Assembly (NCBI GenBank): GCA_013817115.1
Contig: JACDDG010000090.1
Span: 1 to 8,373 of the forward strand
Length of the DNA stretch: 8,373 nt
Origin: Parachlamydiaceae bacterium
Lineage (GTDB): Bacteria; Chlamydiota; Chlamydiia; Chlamydiales; Parachlamydiaceae
Direction: 5' to 3'
Of this stretch, positions 1 through 5,941 are shown piece after piece. Below the pieces are notes generated by a model. The model saw only the letters and a list, made by a program, of their open reading frames with translations, searched no databases and had not been told where the DNA came from. Every line of letters begins with the position of its first letter. Position 1 is the stretch's first letter. Made by a program: the position numbers and the translations under genes.

Positions 1-171
1 AAATGTGACACTATTGATTGCCCAACTTATAAAGGAATTCAAAGCACATATAATACGGCTGTTTTCTACTGTGAAATACCTGATTCTCATTATAGAAGCT
101 TTTACATTGAAGAACAGGAAGATAAGCAGACATTCTTTTGGTGGCATGAGTGCCTAACAGAAACCCTTTAA
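1..171 (+). CDS. C-terminal end of an unrecognised protein (5' truncated by window edge)
   Basis: Frame 1 is open from the first base to a TAA at 169-171, giving 56 residues that end in WWHECLTETL. The stretch is rich in aromatic residues and has three cysteines. I see no family motif, signal peptide or membrane segment and do not recognise it. The stop lies only four bases from the stop of the convergent toxin gene, so the two genes meet tail to tail with no room for a separate terminator. The start lies outside the window. Confidence is moderate because only the tail is visible. Confidence 0.5.
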   Translation, partial: KCDTIDCPTYKGIQSTYNTAVFYCEIPDSHYRSFYIEEQEDKQTFFWWHECLTETL

Positions 172-175
172 TTTT

Positions 176-562
176 TCACATTACGACCTCAATAAGGTGT
201 GAATAATCCTGTAATGTCTTGTCTGCTGTCAAAAAGATGAGTGGCTCACACATCGCTTGGGCAATTAGGAGCCGATCAAAAGGATCCCGATGAATAGGGG
301 CAAGCCTCAATACTGCTTCAGCGTGCTTAGCTGTAATGGATAGCTCCAAGAACCCACTATCTACAATAGTTTTTGCCAACTCTCCAATTTCATTTCCATA
401 ATCCAACTTTCCTAAGCTTTTCTTAATTACAATTTCCCAAATTGAGGCACTACTGACATATCTCTCATCTGCATCTATGATCATAGCCTTGGCTTTTTTA
501 GAAAGTTTGGCATCGTCTAAAATACACCAAAGGAATATATGAGTATCGAGAAGCAATCGCAT
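176..562 (-). CDS. vapC: PIN-domain toxin, VapC-like ribonuclease of a type II toxin-antitoxin system
   Basis: The 128-residue product has the length and layout of VapC toxins, which are Mg2+-dependent PIN-fold endoribonucleases held inactive by their antitoxin. Visible motifs are LLLDTHIFLW at the N-terminus with acidic D6, SSASIWEI with E43, HRDPFDRLLIAQA with D93 and D96, and FLTADKTL with D114. All acidic positions expected of an active PIN site are present, so the toxin looks intact. Its ATG overlaps the antitoxin stop by one base (TAATG), and AAGGA just upstream (568-572) serves as ribosome binding site. This means translational coupling with the antitoxin. The RNA target cannot be read from sequence. 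The subfamily is the one usually paired with Phd/YefM antitoxins, as here. Confidence 0.92.
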   Translation of the reverse strand: MRLLLDTHIFLWCILDDAKLSKKAKAMIIDADERYVSSASIWEIVIKKSLGKLDYGNEIGELAKTIVDSGFLELSITAKHAEAVLRLAPIHRDPFDRLLIAQAMCEPLIFLTADKTLQDYSHLIEVVM

Positions 563-810
563 TATTTTCCTTCGAATAAATCAATGACTTCGTCAGAAAG
601 GGGCGCGTCAAAATCATCTGACACTTTTATTTTTCCTTTTAAAATACCAAATCGCACCTTAGGCTTTTTTGCATCAAGCGGCACAAGCTTTGCAACTGGT
701 TTGCCAGCTTTTGAGATATATACTTCTTTACCTTCAAGTACTGCATTGACGAGTGCGGAAAAGTGAGTCTTCGCCTCATGCATGTTAACCGAGCCTTGAA
801 TTTTATACAT
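562..810 (-). CDS. Phd/YefM-family antitoxin paired with the PIN toxin
   Basis: The 82-residue protein has the Phd/YefM pattern. An N-terminal DNA-binding part is seen as NMHEAKTHFSALVNAVLEG, followed by EVYISKAGKPVAKLVPL. The C-terminal tail (SDEVIDLFEGK) is acidic and would be the toxin-binding, flexible segment. The start at 810 is supported by AGGGAGGT (815-822, minus strand) four bases upstream. An internal Met at residue 10 lacks this. The gene is first in a two-gene operon with the toxin. Family members bind their own promoter, and here three tandem GTCTA units lie just upstream. A truncated relative sits at 7883-7993 and shares EAKTHFSAL. Confidence 0.9.
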   Translation of the reverse strand: MYKIQGSVNMHEAKTHFSALVNAVLEGKEVYISKAGKPVAKLVPLDAKKPKVRFGILKGKIKVSDDFDAPLSDEVIDLFEGK

Positions 811-850
811 TGTAACCTCCCTGCCTACCTAAGTCTAGTCTAGTCTATTT
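811..850 (-). promoter_or_regulatory. Leader and probable operator of the toxin-antitoxin operon
   Basis: Directly upstream of the antitoxin start lie a strong Shine-Dalgarno (815-822) and three perfect tandem copies of GTCTA (833-837, 838-842, 843-847, + strand reading). Phd/YefM antitoxins repress their own operon from sites in this position, so the repeats are a reasonable operator. They are direct rather than clearly palindromic. No convincing -35/-10 pair could be fixed. Confidence 0.4.
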
Positions 851-852
851 CA

Positions 853-897
853 CTTTTATTTGCAAACCGATACAAAAGATTTCGGTACAAATAAAAG
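853..897. repeat. Perfect-arm hairpin upstream of the toxin-antitoxin operon
   Basis: CTTTTATTTG (853-862) is followed by its exact reverse complement CAAATAAAAG (888-897). A second, inner complementary pair, ACCGA (866-870) and TCGGT (882-886), continues the stem. The structure lies between the antitoxin and a doubtful + strand ORF. It could be a bidirectional terminator, a regulator site or the relic of a small mobile repeat. The sequence does not decide between these. Confidence 0.55.
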
Positions 898-912
898 AAG
901 GAAAAAATCCCA

Positions 913-1116
913 ATGGAGAGTGAATGCGACCCATTTTTTAAGAAGCTCTTCGAATACTCACTAGGCTTGATCATTCATCTTGATCTTCTCATTAGAAAAA
1001 AAAGAGATTTTAACTTTGTAATAATCACGGCGACACACCTCTCCATCTGGCCTGCTTTTGGGCATAAGGTTCTTACAGTAGCCTTATTGAAAGACGCGCA
1101 ACAGTTAAGAAAATAA
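913..1116 (+). CDS. Small hypothetical ORF, doubtful
   Basis: This is a 67-residue reading frame with ATG at 913 and a possible, distant GAAGGA (897-902) ten bases upstream. The middle (about residues 14-27, LFEYSLGLIIHLDL onward) is hydrophobic and followed by a basic run RKKR. I recognise no family. It may be a small membrane-associated protein, a fragment of an older gene or chance. It is listed because it is the only sizeable frame in 811-1286. Confidence 0.25.
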   Translation: MESECDPFFKKLFEYSLGLIIHLDLLIRKKRDFNFVIITATHLSIWPAFGHKVLTVALLKDAQQLRK

Positions 1117-1286
1117 AAAAGAAGTTGATGAAGAATTGTCGTTATTTTTATTTTTTAATTACAAAAACATTTAAATTACATTTAAATTAATAGAGGCCAT
1201 AAATTCTTTAAAATTAATAGCGTAGATTTATTTTTAATTTTTAAACATGTAATAATTAATTTTAGGTGCTAATTAAAGGGGTTCAT
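1117..1286. other. Very AT-rich spacer with a tandem 11-mer and the RBS of the following broken gene
   Basis: The stretch is very AT-rich. It contains two head-to-tail copies of ACATTTAAATT (1167-1177 and 1178-1188), each with the palindrome ATTTAAAT. Further on, TGTAATAAT near 1248-1256 resembles an extended -10, and AAAGGGG (1275-1281) sits five bases before the ATG at 1287. This is the likely former promoter and leader of the broken gene. No -35 element is convincing. Confidence 0.35.
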
Positions 1287-3350
1287 ATGAATATTAATAA
1301 TCTTCAGACTCTTGCGAAAGAATTTTCGTTATTTGTTGAAAAAGAACTCGAAGGTTTAAATGAAGACGATCTTAAGAGTCGGGTACATTGGCTCAAGAAG
1401 TTATGCAATGCGCGACAACAGAAAATTCCATCACCTCATGCAACCAATTGATTATGAAAGCCGAACAACTCAATGATTTAACATGTTCTAAAATGCAACC
1501 TGACTCCCAGGTCAAATTGCAGGATAAATGTTATAACTTAGCTATATCAGCATTTACTATCATTCATGACAAATTATTAGAAACACATAAATCACGATTT
1601 GCAGGTTTTGATTGATAAAAAAATCCCAGGCGCCGAAAAAGCAAAAATTAATTTTGATGCCGATCCCGATAATAAAATTCATAGAGAAAATTTAGAAAAA
1701 GCTAGAGAAATCTTCGAACGGCCGATAGCCTCAGCAATGAAAGCGCGGGAAGCCGTCGAGATGGGCAAAGATATAATTTTCATTCTTAAACATTTTGCCT
1801 GGACCAAAAAGGATCATGAGCTTCTTTCCGAAATAGAACGATTTTTGACTCCAGGGGTCTTCCTCTTTACGGATCAACTCAGTACAGATGTCGAAATGAT
1901 TGCAATGAATCAAATGATTGCAAACGTTGCGTTAGATAAAATGTACTTCTCTGAAAAAAAGTCCTATGCAGAAGGTAACCCAGAAAGTAGACCAGAATGG
2001 ATAGCACCATATTTTGCCCATGCATTACAAATCACAGAATCGCGGCTCAAAGAACAAGATTGTTTTAATAAATTAGAGCAGAAAAGCAAATTCTTAAAAA
2101 ATGTTGTGCTGAATTACAGGAGATGTCTCGCTGGTCTGACAATAAATCTGGTATAACTTTATATATAGAACCAAATGAGCCTTTAAGCTGGTCCCTGCAA
2201 TTAAATGAACTCGTTAAAAAAATAAATTCTCTTTCGAGAGGTGAAGGTTGTTTAATTCCTAGACTTATTTTGGGACATGCGACTCTCATGCGTATTGAAA
2301 ATACTGGAGAAGAAAAAGTCAGGATTCTTTTTTATAATACCGGAGACGGGGTTAACGATTATCATGTTGAAGGAAAAATCATACCTATCAAACCTTTATC
2401 GAATACACAGAAGTTCCTATTGGAAATCTGCAGGACTCTGAAGATTTTGACAGCCTTATTACACAAAAAATGAGAGAAATGCCTCCAGTATATGAAATGA
2501 TCAAAAAATTAGCCGGCGGTGGCGTTAAGCAACCTCCTTCTGTATATCAAGAGTACTACGAGGCTGTTCAAAAGAGTGGCAGTTGTGCTTACCAAAGTTT
2601 TCTTGCAATGATTCGAGAGAGACTTGTTACTTCAGTTCCTGATCCAGCTGAGAGCCTTGCACTATACAAAATCGTTAAAGGAAGGATGATCAATGCTTTT
2701 GATGAGCGTACAAGGGACCTCAGAAATGAAAAAATTAATGCTCTTTTTCAGAGTAAGATTAAAATAATTGGGGTGGAATTGAGTATTGCAAATGAACTTG
2801 TAGATCAAACCACAAGGGATAACTTAGTGAAGACATTGGTTGCTGAACTTAGAGCTCAAAATTTTGAAAGCATGGCTGAAGAAGTTGAAGAATCAGGCTC
2901 TGTATCTGTGCTTAAGCTTTTTACAGTTATAAGGCGGGCAATTAGTGCATTAGTGTCATCAGAGAACCCATTGACGCAAAATGGACTAGTCACCAATGCT
3001 GTTTTGTTTAGTCGGGAAAAAGAGACCAAAAACAAACAAGAATTTAAAGAGACCTTGGATGAATATTTATTAAAAAATAGCCCTAAGGAGGTTGAAGACT
3101 GGGCACAAACTTTTGCAGCCGAATTTCTTGGCGGGGCATATCAAAAAATAGCTGAAGAATGGGCGGTTAGCCAACTTAATAGGGTTCCAAAAGGGTTAGA
3201 TGACAACGATCCCCGGGCTGTTCTTCTAAATCGCTTAATCAAAGGGATTAATCGTAGTGATATTGAACGACGAAAATTAACCCTTTCACCATTACTTACA
3301 GGGTTCAAGCAAGTAGGAAACTACACAATGGTAGATTATATTGAAAAGGC
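1287..3350 (+). pseudogene. Decayed long gene, copy 1 of a repeated family with a putative cysteine-peptidase core
   Basis: One ancestral protein is spread over successive frames: 1287-1451, about 1388-1615, about 1599-2090, about 2090-2375 and about 2385-3350. A good RBS and ATG open it at 1287. Comparison with copy 3 (7379-7892) places the breaks. Near 2090 one base is missing before LKKCCAELQEMSR, and near 2375 four bases are missing before YQTFIEYTEVPIGNLQ. The N-terminal part is charged and probably helical. The core has GHATLMRIENTGEEK with His at 2275-2277, LFYNTGDG with Asn at 2336-2338 and Asp at 2345-2347, then GSCAYQSFLAMIRERL with Cys at 2584-2586. A helical C-terminal region follows. 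The His-Asn/Asp-Cys order is that of Ulp1/YopJ-like peptidases, but this is inference and I cannot name the family. At about 3350 the gene is cut by the AlbA_2 gene segment. Confidence 0.75.
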
Positions 3351-3384
3351 ATGCCTCACATTATACATCGATATTTTGTTGTAG
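2470..3384 (+). CDS. Surviving open frame of copy 1 (Cys motif plus helical C-terminal region)
   Basis: This 304-residue frame is the longest undamaged stretch of the broken gene. Homologous coding in the same frame begins earlier (about 2385), so the ATG at 2470 is internal to the ancestral protein and has no clear Shine-Dalgarno. Residues 1-60 carry YEMIKKLAGGGVKQPPS and GSCAYQSFLAMIRERL. The rest (about 61-294) is charged and helix-rich, with no recognised domain. The last ten residues (CLTLYIDILL) are not part of the family: they read antisense through the end of the AlbA_2 gene. Without the upstream His and Asn/Asp motifs it should lack activity. It may be expressed as a fragment or be an untranslated remnant. 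Confidence 0.45.
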   Translation: MREMPPVYEMIKKLAGGGVKQPPSVYQEYYEAVQKSGSCAYQSFLAMIRERLVTSVPDPAESLALYKIVKGRMINAFDERTRDLRNEKINALFQSKIKIIGVELSIANELVDQTTRDNLVKTLVAELRAQNFESMAEEVEESGSVSVLKLFTVIRRAISALVSSENPLTQNGLVTNAVLFSREKETKNKQEFKETLDEYLLKNSPKEVEDWAQTFAAEFLGGAYQKIAEEWAVSQLNRVPKGLDDNDPRAVLLNRLIKGINRSDIERRKLTLSPLLTGFKQVGNYTMVDYIEKACLTLYIDILL

Positions 3385-4699
3385 GTCCTTTTCCAAGGCG
3401 TGTTAACTTGCCGCTTTCAATGAGCTTATTTAGAGCTCTCCCTGCGGAAGTGCGAGGTATATTTAGCTGTCGAATGATATCAGCCCTTGATATTTCTTGG
3501 GATATGTTAAATAGGCTCAATATCAATTCTTCTATGTCCTTGTGTACAGCATCTGAGTGTATTCTGGGTAAAATACATTTTACAAAATTCGTCCCTTCGA
3601 TTACTTCCGGGGGAAGTAATCCCTCTTCTCTATAGCTTTTGAAGAGTGTGATAAAACCAGAACCCATTTTTTCTATGTATTTGGCTTCCCATAAAACTTT
3701 TGCAATGCTTGTGTTACGGACATACGTGATTCCTGATTCTAATTTCGATGTGTCAATAGGTCCTGGCAGCCCTCCGGGACTAAAAAATTCGATTCGATCA
3801 GAATAAATAGATATCTTGATTGGAGCATTGATATGATAATTTCGATGCAAAATCGCATTCATCAATACCTCGCGAATAGCAATCGGTGGAATTTCCCAAT
3901 GCTCCTCTCGTTTTCTTTTTTCAATTTTAAAGGATTTGTTTATTCGTCCCATGATGAAATCGAATGATTCCTCGAATTGTTCGAAAAGAGTTCCTGCGCA
4001 GGTTCTTGATGCAATTGCTTCCCGATCTTTGAAGTCTGAAAAATGACAACAAAGTATATACGCTTCAGAGAGAAATTTTTGAGGGGACTTACCAAATAGC
4101 AACATTCCTGCAGCCGTAGAATAGTCAGTGCTATGTTCTTTTTTGATTATCTCATATGACCGCAAGACATCTTCGGTTAAAGGAGATGTGATGCCATTAC
4201 GACGATGATTTAAAAAATATTGAATTTTGGTCCTATCAAGATCCTCAAGGGATGTGTGGTATAAAGGAAGTTGATCATAAGAGATTCCTCGCGATTGCCA
4301 TTTGAGTTCTTCAATTATGTTAGCGTCAGCTTTAACAGTAGATCTGCCAAGCCGTATGAAAGTTCCTTCTGAAAGGCCCAATGATTTTTGGTAATAAGGT
4401 TTGTTTGTCCCTGAAGAAACTTCTAGAATCAAAAGAACTTTCCCGTTTATTCTTTGTTGGTAGATGAGTGGAAGAATGGGAGGTGTGCATGCTTCATAAA
4501 TGGCATGATCGAGCCATTCCATAGCTAGATGTGCGTCATCTTCTGAAATTCCATCGATGGTTCCATCATCCTTGACTCCAATGACAAGCTTTCCTCCTTT
4601 TGCATTGCAGAATCCAATGAGGGTTTTGATGATTTTGGTACTAGCTGGAATAATTGATTTAAACTCCAACCTTGAGGATTCTTGACTCAAATATTTCAT
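3356..4699 (-). CDS. AlbA_2 (Schlafen-type) putative DNA-binding protein with HATPase-like and winged-helix domains
   Basis: The intact 447-residue protein matches the bacterial family often annotated as ATP-binding protein or transcriptional regulator with an AlbA_2 domain. Residues 1-125 are the AlbA_2 part: RLEFK (10-14), FCNAKGGKLVIGVKDDG (30-46), then KPYY and FIRLGRST (100-121). Residues about 255-330 hold the HATPase-like signature REVLMNAILHRNY (276-288) and RIEFFSPGGLP (302-312). Residues about 385-445 form a winged helix (ISRADIIRQLNIPRTSAGRALNKLIESGKLTRLG). The start at 4699 is chosen because AGGAGA (4704-4709) lies four bases upstream. A longer frame to 4960 would translate the GC-rich repeat island. 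A good promoter lies directly upstream, covered by an octamer array, which suggests autoregulation. Biochemical role is uncertain: known relatives are regulators or of unknown function. Confidence 0.88.
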   Translation of the reverse strand: MKYLSQESSRLEFKSIIPASTKIIKTLIGFCNAKGGKLVIGVKDDGTIDGISEDDAHLAMEWLDHAIYEACTPPILPLIYQQRINGKVLLILEVSSGTNKPYYQKSLGLSEGTFIRLGRSTVKADANIIEELKWQSRGISYDQLPLYHTSLEDLDRTKIQYFLNHRRNGITSPLTEDVLRSYEIIKKEHSTDYSTAAGMLLFGKSPQKFLSEAYILCCHFSDFKDREAIASRTCAGTLFEQFEESFDFIMGRINKSFKIEKRKREEHWEIPPIAIREVLMNAILHRNYHINAPIKISIYSDRIEFFSPGGLPGPIDTSKLESGITYVRNTSIAKVLWEAKYIEKMGSGFITLFKSYREEGLLPPEVIEGTNFVKCILPRIHSDAVHKDIEELILSLFNISQEISRADIIRQLNIPRTSAGRALNKLIESGKLTRLGKGPTTKYRCIM

Positions 4700-4710
4700 A
4701 TAATCTCCTA

Positions 4711-4798
4711 TTGACCAAATAATATCGTTTTGGGTCGATTGGGTCAATTGAAATGTAATTTTTCGACCCAGTCGACCCAGAATTAACGGGTGGGTCGA
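4711..4798. promoter_or_regulatory. Array of TGGGTCRA octamers over the AlbA_2 promoter (candidate operator)
   Basis: Five octamers lie within 68 bases: TGGGTCGA 4731-4738, TGGGTCAA 4740-4747, reversed copies 4763-4770 and 4772-4779, and TGGGTCGA 4791-4798. A sixth with one mismatch (reversed) is at 4711-4718. The pairs at 4731-4745 and 4765-4779 form an inverted repeat with 14 of 15 positions complementary. One box coincides with the -35 and another fills the spacer, so a bound protein would block the promoter. The winged-helix product of the adjacent gene is the obvious candidate binder (inference). Confidence 0.6.
4719..4747 (-). promoter_or_regulatory. Sigma70-type promoter of the AlbA_2 gene
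   Basis: Read on the minus strand, TTGACC (4742-4747) is followed after exactly 17 bases by TATTAT (4719-4724). Each differs from consensus at one position. Transcription would begin near 4712, leaving a leader of about 13 bases that still contains the AGGAGA ribosome binding site. Confidence 0.65.
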
Positions 4799-4810
4799 TT
4801 GTCGTTTATA

Positions 4811-4916
4811 GTCCCGGAGGGCTGACACGTTACAGCCCAGGCTGAAAGCGCGGTCCCGGAAGGCTAAGCGAAGCCTGGGACCTCTGAAGATTGCAAAGCC
4901 CCGGAGGGCCGACACA
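4811..4916. repeat. GC-rich repeat island, imperfect ~44-base units with a hairpin
   Basis: Three related units begin at about 4811, 4853 and 4898 and each opens with CCCGGA(A/G)GGC. CCCGGAGGGCYGACAC occurs at 4813-4828 and again at 4900-4915. CCCAGGCT (4836-4843) pairs with AGCCTGGG (4872-4879) to form a hairpin. The island is far richer in G and C than its surroundings. A reverse-oriented relative lies at 8297-8373, sharing CCTGGGCTGTAA. This points to a dispersed genomic repeat rather than coding sequence, although an ORF runs through it. Confidence 0.65.
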
Positions 4917-4963
4917 TATCTAAGATTTTTCATCATAAAAACAATACCCCTGTTTCTCAAATA

Positions 4964-5167
4964 TCTGACAGCCTTATTAAAGGAAAAATGTTGGCCATGT
5001 CTCCAGTTTATGAAATGGTGAAAAAGTTAGCTGAAGGTGGCGTCAAGCAACCTCCTTCTGTAGATCAGGAGTACTATGAGGCTATACAAAAGGGTGGCAG
5101 TTGTGCTTACCAAAGTTTTCTTGCAATGATTCGAGAAAGACTTGTCAGTTCAGTGCCAGATCTATGA
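4964..5167 (+). pseudogene. Fragment of the repeated family, copy 2 (Cys-motif segment only)
   Basis: An open frame reads SDSLIKGKMLAMSPVYEM and continues through KKLAEGGVKQPPSVDQEYYE, GGSCAYQSFLAMIRERL (Cys codon 5102-5104) and VPDL to a TGA at 5165-5167. It matches the part of copy 1 between about 2440 and 2645 at high identity and then diverges. It begins just right of the GC-rich island, with no His motif upstream. An ATG at 4988 could start a 59-residue peptide, but no RBS is evident. It is a separate paralogue fragment, because it repeats sequence already present in copy 1 rather than continuing it. Confidence 0.75.
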
Positions 5168-5204
5168 GATCCCTGCCCCGAATCCCAGAAAAACAAAAAA
5201 CGCA

Positions 5205-5232
5205 TTGACAGATAATTATGAAGTGATATAAC
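5205..5232 (+). promoter_or_regulatory. Candidate sigma70 promoter upstream of the SEC-C gene
   Basis: A perfect TTGACA (5205-5210) is followed after 16 bases by TATAAC (5227-5232). It would give a leader of roughly 120 bases before the ATG at 5363. Confidence 0.5.
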
Positions 5233-5291
5233 GTTAAGCCTTTAGTAAGAAAAAAAACTTAAACTGAGATGGTTCGTGACCGAAAAACAAT

Positions 5292-5320
5292 TTGTCGTAA
5301 AAAACATAAATTATTACTAT
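5292..5320 (+). promoter_or_regulatory. Alternative, weaker promoter closer to the SEC-C gene
   Basis: TTGTCG (5292-5297), 17 bases, then TACTAT (5315-5320). The leader would be about 36 bases. It matches consensus less well than the upstream candidate. No clear Shine-Dalgarno precedes the ATG at 5363 in either case. Confidence 0.3.
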
Positions 5321-5362
5321 ACCCTTTCTCTCATATTAAACAATTTCTCATAACACCTTAAA

Positions 5363-5863
5363 ATGGCGTATCAAATGACTTTCGCTCCTTTCTATGAATA
5401 TTTCCCTGTCTTAGCCTCTGAAGAAACCCTTCAAATAAATATCACCTCACAAGCCCCCGGTGATCCACCTTCAGGAGAATATTATTTTCATGAGTTATTC
5501 TGCTTCGATCCGGAATGTGATTGTCAGAACGCCATCATTGCCGTAAATAGGAAAAACAAAGAAGGGAAATTCGAAGAAGTAACAAGGCTACGGTTCTGTT
5601 GGAAAAATAACACCTTTTACGAGGAAATCGGACTACTCTTTGGTAACGATATTTTGCCTGGTGTATTTCCTGATATGAATCGTCGACCTGCTCGTTTTGA
5701 TGATTATTTCGCAAAATTATTTGAGAGTAAATGTTATGAACGATCTCACAACAGTTTCAAGCCTCAAGAAACTCCTTACACTAAAAAAGTCAAACATCAT
5801 TATAAATTATACAAAGAACATCTGATCCGAAAAAGTCCAAACAAACAACTTCAAGACAAATAA
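5363..5863 (+). CDS. N-terminal half of the interrupted SEC-C protein (still translatable)
   Basis: If the TAA terminates normally, this 166-residue product is made. It carries HELFCFDPECDC (43-54), whose C-x4-C-x-C spacing suggests a metal site, in a mixed alpha/beta region, and ends in a basic tail (TKKVKHHYKLYKEHLIRKS). It lacks the SEC-C motif. The stop context is TAAT, generally efficient, so readthrough is unlikely. Confidence 0.55.
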   Translation: MAYQMTFAPFYEYFPVLASEETLQINITSQAPGDPPSGEYYFHELFCFDPECDCQNAIIAVNRKNKEGKFEEVTRLRFCWKNNTFYEEIGLLFGNDILPGVFPDMNRRPARFDDYFAKLFESKCYERSHNSFKPQETPYTKKVKHHYKLYKEHLIRKSPNKQLQDK

Positions 5864-5884
5864 TCGCAACCTCAACCAAAGCTT

Positions 5885-5938
5885 GAAAGGAATGATCCAT
5901 GCTTCTGTGGAACCGGTAAGAAATACAAAAAATGTTGC
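5885..5938 (+). other. SEC-C metal-binding motif lying just past the premature stop
   Basis: The frame encodes ERNDPCFCGTGKKYKKCC. The pattern P-C-x-C-G-x-G-K-K-Y-K-K-C-C is the SEC-C consensus with all four cysteine ligands present. It lies upstream of every ATG of the C-terminal frame, which is the strongest evidence that the two halves were one gene. Confidence 0.9.
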
Positions 5939-5941
5939 CTA

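Noticed and set aside
539..766. Plus-strand 75-residue frame across the toxin/antitoxin boundary
   Set aside because: It is a shadow of two well-supported minus-strand genes and has no own signals.
2065..2289. Minus-strand frame with a counterpart at 7208-7648 (both begin MRVACP/MRVACA and share SIGIKQ-like text)
   Set aside because: The similarity is the antisense of the shared family sequence of copies 1 and 3, so it reflects the duplication and not a second gene.
3351..3635. Plus-strand 94-residue frame
   Set aside because: It lies antisense to the winged-helix end of the AlbA_2 gene and is not independent.
4811..4916. CRISPR-like reading of the ~44-base GC-rich units
   Set aside because: Units are imperfect throughout, with no conserved repeat alternating with unique spacers and no cas genes nearby.
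5861..5863. Programmed stop-codon readthrough
   Set aside because: TAA followed by T is an efficient terminator, and no downstream stimulatory structure is evident, so a nonsense mutation is the simpler reading.
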